Shown piece by piece: positions 1 through 5,944 of a stretch of DNA of 10,863 bases (positions are counted from its first letter, which is position 1; each line of letters opens with the position of its first letter). The notes under the pieces are model-generated. The model saw nothing but the letters and a program-made list of their open reading frames with translations. It was not told where the DNA came from and made no database searches. The stretch comes from Haloferacaceae archaeon (lineage in GTDB: Archaea; Halobacteriota; Halobacteria; Halobacteriales; Haloferacaceae), in assembly GCA_018609965.1 (NCBI GenBank), contig JAHENP010000171.1:1-10863 (forward strand). Direction: 5' to 3'. Position numbers and translations under genes: made by a program.

Positions 1-1
1 C

Positions 2-682
2 GGCGGGGACGCGCAGGACGCCGTCGACTTCGCGGTCGGTGTCGAGTTGGTCCACAACGCCTCGTTGGTCGTCGACGACATCATCGACCGGTCGGAGGTC
101 CGCCGCAACACACCCAGCGCGTGGGCGGAGTACGGCCACGGGCCGGCGTTGATCGCCTCCGACGGGTTGTTGGGTGAGGCGTTCGGGCTGTTCTCGGCGG
201 ACGAACGCGCGATGCAGGTCGTCTCGGAGGCGATGGTGGAACTCGGTGAGGGTGAGGCGACGGAGCTGGTCGACCAGCCGGACTCGGAGACCGCCTACAT
301 GCAGTTGGCGCGCCGGAAGACGGGGGCGTTGTTCCGGGCGGCCGCGGAGTTGGGCGCGATCGCGGCCGACGCCGACGGGTTCACCGTCGAGGCGTTCGGC
401 GAGTACGCCGAACGGGTCGGCGTCGCCTTCCAGATCCGCGACGACGTGTTGGACGCCACCGCCGACGGCGACGCGCTCGGGAAACCGACCGGCCAGGACG
501 AGGCGATGGACCGGCCGTCGGTGCTCCAGGTGACGGATCTCACGCCCGAAGCGGCCAACGAACGCGCTCGAACGGAGGCCGACGAGGCGCTCGCGGCCTT
601 AGAGACCGCGGGCGTCGGCGAGTCGGACGCCCGTGGCTACCTGCGCGACTTGGCGGAGTTCGTCGTCGTCAGGGAGCGGTAG
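2..682 (+). CDS. Polyprenyl diphosphate synthase (trans-isoprenyl), 3' part, 5' end outside window
   Basis: This is the C-terminal 226 residues of an all-alpha trans-prenyltransferase that condenses isopentenyl diphosphate onto an allylic diphosphate. The reading frame is open to the window's left edge. The TTG at 47 lies inside the conserved LVHNASL helix, so it is not the start, and roughly 50-60 N-terminal residues are missing. The first Asp-rich motif is DDIID at fragment residues 25-29, followed by the usual R-RR segment. A KT-LF helix follows at about 106-110, and the second Asp-rich motif DDVLD is at 147-151 with GKP just after. Both Mg-diphosphate-binding sites are therefore intact. 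Residues 4 and 5 before the first motif are Ser and Ala rather than an aromatic, which by family rules suggests a product longer than C20. A quinone side-chain or C25 lipid synthase is possible. The family call is firm; chain length is inference. The gene ends in TAG and converges on the ALDH gene. Confidence 0.93.
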   Translation, partial: GGDAQDAVDFAVGVELVHNASLVVDDIIDRSEVRRNTPSAWAEYGHGPALIASDGLLGEAFGLFSADERAMQVVSEAMVELGEGEATELVDQPDSETAYMQLARRKTGALFRAAAELGAIAADADGFTVEAFGEYAERVGVAFQIRDDVLDATADGDALGKPTGQDEAMDRPSVLQVTDLTPEAANERARTEADEALAALETAGVGESDARGYLRDLAEFVVVRER

Positions 683-723
683 TCGTCGACCTCCGAGACA
701 GTGGTCGTCGCCAGCGAACGGCG

Positions 724-750
724 GTCGGCCGCAGACGCGAGCGGGCCGAC
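724..750. other. Small inverted repeat in the convergent intergenic gap
   Basis: A perfect 7-bp inverted repeat (GTCGGCC at 724-730, GGCCGAC at 744-750) with a 13-base loop lies in the 71-bp gap between the 3' ends of the prenyl synthase and the ALDH. The position would suit a bidirectional terminator. However, there is no T-rich tract on either side, and 7-bp GC-only arms arise easily by chance in DNA of this composition, so the role is doubtful. Confidence 0.25.
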
Positions 751-753
751 AGC

Positions 754-2286
754 TCAGTCGTCTTCCGTCAGAATCTCCGCCGACAGCCCCTGTGCCATCT
801 CGATGTCCTTGCTGTTGTTGAGCGTCCAGGCGGTGCGGTCGGTGACGGCCTCGATGGCCTCACGCGCACTCGGGGCGCCCTTGCCGGAGCCTTTCACGCC
901 GCCAAACGGCAGCTGCACTTCCGCGCCGATACACGGGAGGTTAGCGTACGCCAGCCCCGCGTCGGCGTTGTCGCGGTAGTAGTTGAGCTGGCGGTAGTCC
1001 TCGGAGATGACCGCTCCCGCGAGTCCGTACTCCACGTCGTTGTGGATCTCGACGGCCGCCTCGATCCCGCCAGAGTACTCCAGCAAGGCGACGTGTGGCC
1101 CGAACACCTCCTCGCTGGTGCAGCGTAAGTCGGCGTACGGGTCGGCCTCGTAGACGAACGGGCCGATCCACTCCCCGTCGGCGTGACCCGCGGGAATCTC
1201 GTCGTCGTCCAACCCCTCCCGGTCGACCAGGACGTTCACGTCCTCGTCGCGGGCGATCTGGTTGTACCGTTGGACCTTCTCCAGGTGGGCAGACTCGATG
1301 AGCGGCCCCATGAACGTCTCGTCGTCGAGCGGGTCACCGACGGCGACCCGCTGTGCCACGTCGACGAACCGGCGTTTGAACTCGTCGTACACGTCCTCGT
1401 GGACGATCAGTCGCTCGGCAGAGACACACCGTTGGCCGGTGGTCTTGAACGACGACATCACCGCAGAGTGGACAGCCACGTCCAGATCCGCTTCCTCGGT
1501 GATCACGACGGCGTTCTTCCCGCCCATCTCCAACGACACCTCCCGGCCGGGTTGGCCGCCGATCTTGTCGGCGATCTGGTGGCCGACCTCCGCAGAGCCG
1601 GTGAACAGGACCGTGTCGACGCGGTCGTCCTCGACGACCGCGTTGCCGGCGTCGCCGAACCCTTGGACCATGTTGAACACGCCCTCGGGGATACCGGCGT
1701 CCTCGAACATCTCCGCGATGATCTGGCCACACCACGGCGTCTGTTCGGCCGGCTTCCAGACGACCGTGTTCCCCTCGACGAGCGCGATTGCCATGTGCCA
1801 GAACGGGATTGCGACCGGGAAGTTCCACGGCGTGATACAGCCGACCGTCCCCCGCGGCTGGCGGCGCATGTAGGCGTCCTTCGAGGAGATCTCCGAGGGG
1901 ACCACGTCACCGTGTGGGTGGCGGGCGTTGCCGGCGGCCCACTCCACCATGTGCCACGCCTCGGTCACGTCCGCCTTCCCCTCACTGATCTCTTTTCCAC
2001 ACTCCTTGGTGACGATCTCCCCGAGTTCCTCGTGGCGATCCTTCAGCTCGTGGTAGATGTCCCAGAGATACTCCGCGCGGTCCGTGTGCGACATCGCCTG
2101 CCACTCGGACTCGGCGGCGGTGGCGGCGTCGACCGCCCGCTCGACATCGCTCTCGGTGCCGCGTTGGAACGTCCCGAGCGTCTCGCCGTTCGCTGGGTTG
2201 TGGCTCTGGAACGTCTCCGCGCCGTCGCCGTCGATCCACTCGCCGTCGACGTAGTGTCGGTACGCACCGTCTGGGTCACGACTCAT
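754..2286 (-). CDS. NAD(P)-dependent aldehyde dehydrogenase, substrate unresolved
   Basis: This 510-residue cytoplasmic enzyme of the ALDH superfamily oxidises an aldehyde to the acid with NAD(P)+. The family landmarks are present in order: TPWNFP at 152-157, the cofactor-binding Lys of KPAE at 178, FTGSAEVG near 229-235, the general base Glu253 in LEMGGK, the nucleophile Cys287 in TGQRC, EEVFGP at 392-397 and LPFGG at 459-463. The Glu-Cys spacing of 34 is canonical, so the enzyme should be active. I chose the ATG at 2286 because it sits about 25-30 bases behind a TATTTG promoter element. The in-frame TTG at 2313 falls inside that element. The gene lies 57 bp downstream of the kinase gene on the same strand but appears to have its own promoter. 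Nothing nearby identifies the substrate; semialdehydes such as succinate or 2-oxoglutarate semialdehyde are possibilities only. The length is normal for the family. Confidence 0.93.
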   Translation of the reverse strand: MSRDPDGAYRHYVDGEWIDGDGAETFQSHNPANGETLGTFQRGTESDVERAVDAATAAESEWQAMSHTDRAEYLWDIYHELKDRHEELGEIVTKECGKEISEGKADVTEAWHMVEWAAGNARHPHGDVVPSEISSKDAYMRRQPRGTVGCITPWNFPVAIPFWHMAIALVEGNTVVWKPAEQTPWCGQIIAEMFEDAGIPEGVFNMVQGFGDAGNAVVEDDRVDTVLFTGSAEVGHQIADKIGGQPGREVSLEMGGKNAVVITEEADLDVAVHSAVMSSFKTTGQRCVSAERLIVHEDVYDEFKRRFVDVAQRVAVGDPLDDETFMGPLIESAHLEKVQRYNQIARDEDVNVLVDREGLDDDEIPAGHADGEWIGPFVYEADPYADLRCTSEEVFGPHVALLEYSGGIEAAVEIHNDVEYGLAGAVISEDYRQLNYYRDNADAGLAYANLPCIGAEVQLPFGGVKGSGKGAPSAREAIEAVTDRTAWTLNNSKDIEMAQGLSAEILTEDD

Positions 2287-2301
2287 ACGCAACAGTTGCG
2301 T
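2287..2301. promoter_or_regulatory. 15-bp palindrome abutting the ALDH start codon, probable operator
   Basis: ACGCAAC-A-GTTGCGT is a perfect inverted repeat of two 7-bp arms around one central base. It ends at the base directly before the ALDH ATG and lies between the TATA-like element and the start codon. If the message is leaderless, the palindrome covers the transcription start, which is the usual position for an archaeal repressor site. No regulator can be named from the sequence. Confidence 0.55.
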
Positions 2302-2310
2302 CACGGGCGT

Positions 2311-2318
2311 CAAATAGG
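2311..2318 (-). promoter_or_regulatory. TATA-like element for the ALDH gene
   Basis: Read on the minus strand, CCTATTTG lies about 25-32 bases before the ATG at 2286. It is the only AT-rich patch in a GC-rich 57-bp gap. This is the spacing expected for a leaderless archaeal transcript, and it supports both the ATG start and separate transcription from the upstream kinase gene. Confidence 0.5.
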
Positions 2319-2343
2319 CTGTGGGTCCGCCGCTCCGGGCGCG

Positions 2344-3174
2344 TCACCCCGCCTCACCGTCCGCGCGGTGGTCGATCTCCCCGCGCAGCGCCGGCCCGTC
2401 GAAGTCGTGGTCCGGGCGCACGTCCACGAAGCCGAGATACTCGCGAGCGCCCAACAGGTCTGTGGCCGGGTACGACACGAGAGCGGCGTCGACGGCGACC
2501 CCTGCGCCGACCAACGGCTCCAGTGCGGCCAGCGCACACGCCAGATCGTACTGGCGGGTGGCGGTGAGCGCGTCGGCGTGGGTCGTCTCTGACGGCTCCT
2601 GGAGGCTGGTCGCGTCGATGAAGTAGAGATCATCGTCGACGACCAGTACGTTCTCCGCGCGGAGGTCACCGTGTGCGAGGCCGGCGTCGTGGACACGAGC
2701 GAGTTCGGTGAACAACCCCGGCGCGAGCCGTTCGGCCCGGTCGGGGCCGACGGCGTCGAGCGGCTCGAACCCGTCGAGATACTCCGAGACGAGCACGCCC
2801 AGCCCGTCAACCTCGAAGACATCGAGCGGTTCGGGGGCGTCGACTCCCGCGGCCCGCATCCGTCTGGTCGCCTCCAGCTCCCGACGGGCCATCTCGTAGG
2901 GGCTGGCGACGTGCTCGAAGAACCCCTCCGTGCCGGCGGTGACGGCCCCGAGGTTGCGACCGGTCGTCAACACGGCGTGGACGACGGAGTTGCGGCGGCT
3001 GATCACCTTCACGAAGAACTCCCCGTCGACGACAAACGGGGTCGACAGCCAGTTGTCCGCCTCGATGAACCGAACGTGCCCCACCTCGCGGTCCGTCCGG
3101 TCGAGGACCGCCCGCGCGACCGCCTCCAACCGGTCCCAGGCGACGCTTCCCCTGACGAGGCTCTGGACACCCAT
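2344..3174 (-). CDS. RIO/Bud32-like small protein kinase, 276 aa
   Basis: This compact protein kinase-like fold resembles the archaeal RIO and Bud32 (piD261) groups. A probable ATP-binding Lys56 lies in FFVKV, and Glu99 in ARREL may pair with it. A hinge-like LVSEYLDGFEPL segment is at 128-139. The catalytic loop HGDLRAEN is at 168-175, with Asp170 and Asn175. The metal-binding Asp187 is in YFIDATS, where the usual DFG is replaced by DAT. No eukaryote-type activation segment is visible after it, as in RIO and Bud32 enzymes. I took the ATG at 3174 because a CTTTTGT TATA-like patch lies about 30 bases upstream; the GTG at 3249 would place the promoter inside the gene. The protein is predicted to be cytoplasmic and its substrate is unknown. 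It is transcribed divergently from ppsA. The kinase fold is well supported, while assignment to a particular subfamily is not. Confidence 0.8.
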   Translation of the reverse strand: MGVQSLVRGSVAWDRLEAVARAVLDRTDREVGHVRFIEADNWLSTPFVVDGEFFVKVISRRNSVVHAVLTTGRNLGAVTAGTEGFFEHVASPYEMARRELEATRRMRAAGVDAPEPLDVFEVDGLGVLVSEYLDGFEPLDAVGPDRAERLAPGLFTELARVHDAGLAHGDLRAENVLVVDDDLYFIDATSLQEPSETTHADALTATRQYDLACALAALEPLVGAGVAVDAALVSYPATDLLGAREYLGFVDVRPDHDFDGPALRGEIDHRADGEAG

Positions 3175-3202
3175 CCTACCCGTGTCTCCCGCGACGGCGA
3201 GA

Positions 3203-3209
3203 CAAAAGC
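3203..3209 (-). promoter_or_regulatory. TATA-like element for the kinase gene
   Basis: On the minus strand CTTTTGT lies about 29-35 bases before the ATG at 3174 in otherwise GC-rich DNA, and no Shine-Dalgarno sequence is seen before that ATG. It fits a leaderless archaeal promoter and is the main reason for choosing this start. Confidence 0.45.
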
Positions 3210-3233
3210 CCGTGGGTCGCGTCCACACACTCT

Positions 3234-3297
3234 CACGGTCACGACACACTACGGTCGCAACAGATCAGGGTCACAACAAATCACGGTCGCCACCACT
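3234..3297. repeat. Four tandem imperfect 16-bp repeats in the kinase/ppsA divergent promoter region
   Basis: Four units begin at 3234, 3250, 3266 and 3282, each exactly 16 bases, with the shared pattern (C/T)A(C/G)GGTC(A/G)CNAC. Eight of sixteen columns are identical in all four (the second A, GGTC, the following C, then AC). The array sits 25-88 bases upstream of the kinase TATA-like element and 171-234 bases before the ppsA start. The regular phase and non-coding position suggest a multi-site regulator binding array, but a degenerating simple tandem duplication is also possible. Confidence 0.6.
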
Positions 3298-3390
3298 GGC
3301 TGGGAGGGCGGGTCGTTTCCACTCACACACGGCCGAACGGTGTGTCGTCCACAGACAGCTGCAACGGCAGGTGAAAATTCGGAGCCGAGT

Positions 3391-3454
3391 AACTTTTTGA
3401 TGTTCTGCCGCCGCTACGGAGTGTTCGGAAGCTTCATACTGTTCTCCCGAGAGT
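3391..3454 (+). promoter_or_regulatory. Promoter region of ppsA with two TATA-like patches and a TrmB-like half-site pair
   Basis: Two AT-rich patches precede ppsA: AACTTTTTGA at 3391-3400 and TTCATACT at 3433-3440. The second lies 28-35 bases before the ATG, which is right for a leaderless transcript. The first would give a leader of roughly 40-50 bases. Overlapping the second patch is TACT at 3437-3440, then eight bases, then GAGAG at 3449-3453. This resembles the TACT-N7/8-GAGTA site reported for the haloarchaeal sugar regulator TrmB, but with mismatches at the end. The promoter position is reasonable; the TrmB reading is tentative. Confidence 0.4.
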
Positions 3455-3467
3455 TGTTCACCACGAG

Positions 3468-5843
3468 ATGGCTGTACTCTGGTTGGACGAGACCGACGCG
3501 ACCGACCTGGAGACGGTCGGAGGGAAGGGGGCATCACTCGGCGAGTTGACGGCCGCCGGGCTGCCGGTGCCGCCCGGGTTCGTCGTCACCGCGGGCACCT
3601 ACCGGCGGTTTATCGAGGCGGCCGAGATCGACGAGGCGTTGTTCGACGCCGTCGCGGTCGACCACGAGGACAGTGACGCGTTGGCGGCCGCCCAGGAACG
3701 GGCACACGAACTGATCATGGGGACGCCGTTGCCGGAGTCCGTCCGCGAGGAGATCGTCGCCGCCTACCGCGAGGTGGCCGACGGGGAGGCGTTCGTCGCC
3801 GTCCGGTCGTCGGCGACCGCTGAGGATCTGCCGGACGCCTCCTTCGCCGGCCAACAGGAGACGTTCCTGAACGTCCGGGAGGAAACGCTGTTGGAACGGG
3901 TCAAGGAGTGTTGGGCGTCGTTGTTCTCCCAGCGTGCGATCTACTACCGGAACCGCCAGGGGTTCCCCCACGAGGATGTCGACATCGCGGTGGTCGTCCA
4001 ACAGATGGTGCCGGCCGACAAGTCCGGCGTGATGTTCACCAGCCACCCGTCGACGGGCGACCCGCGGATCATCCTAGAGGCCGCCTGGGGGTTGGGTGAG
4101 GCGGTCGTCTCCGGCACCGTCTCGCCGGACAACTACGAGGTGGACCGCGAGACGGCGGCCGTCGAACAGGTGACGGTCGCGGACAAGAAGACGATGTTGC
4201 GGCGCGATCCGGACACCGGGGAGACGGTCGAACGCGAGGTCGCGCCCGAACGGCGCGAGCAACGGGTGTTGACGGACGCGGAGATCGAACGACTCGTCGG
4301 ACTGGGTCGGACCGTCGAGGACCACTACGGCCAGCCACAGGACGTGGAGTGGGCGATCCGCGACGGCGAGGTGTACATGCTCCAGTCGCGGCCGATCACC
4401 ACGATCGACGACGCCGCCACGCCCGAGGAACGGGAACGCGACGGGACGGACGCGGTCGACGCCGCGACGAACGGCGCAGACGCGGCAGCGAACGGCGCAG
4501 ACGCGGCGAGTGACGGCGGGGTCGGTAGACGTGGCGCCGGTGACACCGGCGGTGGCAACGAGGGAGAGGTGCTCGTCTCCGGGCTCGGCGCCTCGCCCGG
4601 CACGGTGTCGGGGGACGTACGGGTCGTCACCAAGCTCGACCAGCTGGACAAGGTCGCGGACGGGGACGTGATCGTCACGGAGATGACGATGCCGGACATG
4701 GTGCCGGCGATGAAACGCGCCGCCGGGATCGTCACCGACGAGGGGGGGATGACCTCACACGCCTCGATCGTCTCCCGAGAGTTGGGCGTGCCGGCGGTCG
4801 TCGGCACGAACACCGCGACCCGGGAACTGTCGGACGGCCAGGTCGTCACCATCGACGGCGACAAGGGAACCGTCACGGCCGGCGCCGTGACGGTGTCGGA
4901 CGACGACGACAGCCACGAACCGGTGGAGGCGGTGCGGCCGGACACCCCGGTGAAGCCGATGACGGCGACGGAGGTGAAGGTGAACGTCTCGATTCCGGAG
5001 GCCGCAGAGCGGGCCGCCGCGACCGGTGCCGACGGGGTCGGACTCCTCCGGACAGAACACATGGTGTTGTCGACCGGGAAGACACCCGAACGGTACGTCG
5101 CGGACCACGGGACGGACGCGTACGTCGAGGAGTTGGTCGACAGCATCCGGGGTGTCGCCGAGGAGTTCTACCCACGGCCGGTGCGGGTGCGGACGTTGGA
5201 CGCGCCGACCGACGAGTTCCGCGAGCTGGAGGGTGGAAGCGACGAGCCGGTCGAACACAACCCGATGTTGGGGTGGCGCGGGATCAGACGCTCACTCGAG
5301 AAGACGGAGCTGTTCGGCCACGAACTGGCGGCGTTCGCCCGGCTGTGGGAGATGGGGTACGACAACGTGGAGCTGATGCTCCCGTTGGTCAACGACGCCA
5401 ACGACGTGGCGGCAGCGAAAACGGAGATGCGTGCCGCCGGGATCGACCCCGCGGCACAGACCTGGGGTGTGATGATCGAGACGCCCGCGTCGGCGCTCCA
5501 GATCGAAGGGCTCGCACAACAGGGGATCGACTTCGCCTCCTTCGGGACGAACGACCTGACCCAGTACACGTTGGCGGTCGACCGGAACAACGAGAACGTC
5601 GCCGACCAGTTCGACGAACTCCACCCCGCCGTGTTGACGCTGATCGGTGACGTGATCGAGACCTGTCGGGAGTACGACGTGGCGACGAGCATCTGCGGGC
5701 AGGCCGGCTCGAAGCCGGCGATGGTGGAGTTCCTCGTCGACGAGGGTGTCACCTCGATCTCGGCGAACATCGACGCCGTCCGTGACGTGCAACACGAGGT
5801 CAAGCGGACGGAACAACAGCTCATCCTCGACTCCGTGCGCTGA
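3468..5843 (+). CDS. ppsA: Phosphoenolpyruvate synthase (pyruvate, water dikinase)
   Basis: This 791-residue cytoplasmic enzyme converts pyruvate, ATP and water to phosphoenolpyruvate, AMP and phosphate, the entry to gluconeogenesis. The N-terminal ATP-grasp domain begins with VGGKGASLGEL at 17-27 and includes VAVRSSATAEDLPDASFAGQ near 110-129. It ends at LQSRPITT, about 305-312. The swivelling phosphohistidine domain carries GGMTSHASIVSRELG with catalytic His431. The C-terminal PEP/pyruvate barrel shows GVGLLRTEH near 523-531, NPMLGWRGIR at 598-607, GTNDLTQY at 693-700 and ICGQAGSKP with catalytic Cys743. All the key residues I looked for are present, so the enzyme should be active. An Ala/Gly/Asp-rich linker of about 50 residues (316-366), partly built from a 21-bp repeat, joins the first two domains. 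The ATG at 3468 directly precedes the expected family N-terminus. The gene is divergent from a small kinase gene. Confidence 0.97.
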   Translation: MAVLWLDETDATDLETVGGKGASLGELTAAGLPVPPGFVVTAGTYRRFIEAAEIDEALFDAVAVDHEDSDALAAAQERAHELIMGTPLPESVREEIVAAYREVADGEAFVAVRSSATAEDLPDASFAGQQETFLNVREETLLERVKECWASLFSQRAIYYRNRQGFPHEDVDIAVVVQQMVPADKSGVMFTSHPSTGDPRIILEAAWGLGEAVVSGTVSPDNYEVDRETAAVEQVTVADKKTMLRRDPDTGETVEREVAPERREQRVLTDAEIERLVGLGRTVEDHYGQPQDVEWAIRDGEVYMLQSRPITTIDDAATPEERERDGTDAVDAATNGADAAANGADAASDGGVGRRGAGDTGGGNEGEVLVSGLGASPGTVSGDVRVVTKLDQLDKVADGDVIVTEMTMPDMVPAMKRAAGIVTDEGGMTSHASIVSRELGVPAVVGTNTATRELSDGQVVTIDGDKGTVTAGAVTVSDDDDSHEPVEAVRPDTPVKPMTATEVKVNVSIPEAAERAAATGADGVGLLRTEHMVLSTGKTPERYVADHGTDAYVEELVDSIRGVAEEFYPRPVRVRTLDAPTDEFRELEGGSDEPVEHNPMLGWRGIRRSLEKTELFGHELAAFARLWEMGYDNVELMLPLVNDANDVAAAKTEMRAAGIDPAAQTWGVMIETPASALQIEGLAQQGIDFASFGTNDLTQYTLAVDRNNENVADQFDELHPAVLTLIGDVIETCREYDVATSICGQAGSKPAMVEFLVDEGVTSISANIDAVRDVQHEVKRTEQQLILDSVR
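4470..4507 (+). repeat. 21-bp tandem repeat in the ppsA interdomain linker
   Basis: The 17-base core AACGGCGCAGACGCGGC occurs at 4470-4486 and again at 4491-4507, a period of 21 bases, which encodes two NGADAA units. The period keeps the reading frame, and the repeat falls in the non-conserved linker between the ATP-grasp and phosphohistidine domains. It looks like recent in-frame slippage expansion rather than a functional motif. Confidence 0.75.
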
Positions 5844-5944
5844 CACCGCCGGCGTATTGTCTTCCCCACTCCGGTGTAGAAAAAGATCGTGGACAAGTGT
5901 TTTCAATCAGCCACCAGAAGTCGGGGTAACGAGTACGTGAACGA
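5844..5944 (+). promoter_or_regulatory. ppsA to histidine kinase gap with weak promoter candidate
   Basis: This 101-bp gap separates two genes on the same strand. The most AT-rich segment is GTGTTTTCAATC near 5897-5908, about 37-48 bases before the ATG at 5945. It is a possible TATA-like element that would give a leader of roughly 10-20 bases. No clear Shine-Dalgarno sequence and no convincing terminator are seen, so read-through from ppsA cannot be excluded. Confidence 0.3.

Noticed and set aside
2286..2344. Treating the kinase and ALDH as one operon
   Set aside because: The 57-bp gap holds a TATA-like element at correct spacing and a palindrome at the ALDH start, pointing to an independent promoter, although read-through cannot be excluded.
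1183..2592. Long open frame on the plus strand antisense to the ALDH and the kinase end
   Set aside because: It runs opposite two genes with clear catalytic motifs, and its translation is Val/Leu/Arg/His-rich low-information sequence without a domain. Long antisense frames are expected in GC-rich haloarchaeal genes.
3175..3249. N-terminal extension of the kinase to a GTG at 3249
   Set aside because: It would place the TATA-like element inside the gene and start within the tandem repeat array; the extra residues do not fit the kinase fold.
3234..3297. Reading the 16-bp repeats as a CRISPR array
   Set aside because: There are no unique spacers: the units are directly adjacent, too short and too degenerate, and no cas gene is present.
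2671..3549. 292-residue plus-strand open frame crossing the divergent promoter region
   Set aside because: It overlaps the kinase on the opposite strand and the ppsA start, crosses both promoters and the tandem repeats, and shows no recognisable domain.
4325..5146. Ser/Thr/Pro-rich open frame antisense to ppsA
   Set aside because: It is a shadow of the conserved PpsA coding sequence; the Ser/Thr richness comes from reading Asp/Val/Gly codons backwards.
5843..5877. Inverted repeat ACACCG / CGGTGT just after ppsA as a terminator
   Set aside because: The arms are only 6 bp with a 23-base loop, and what follows on the plus strand is an A run, not a T run, so it does not look like a terminator for ppsA.
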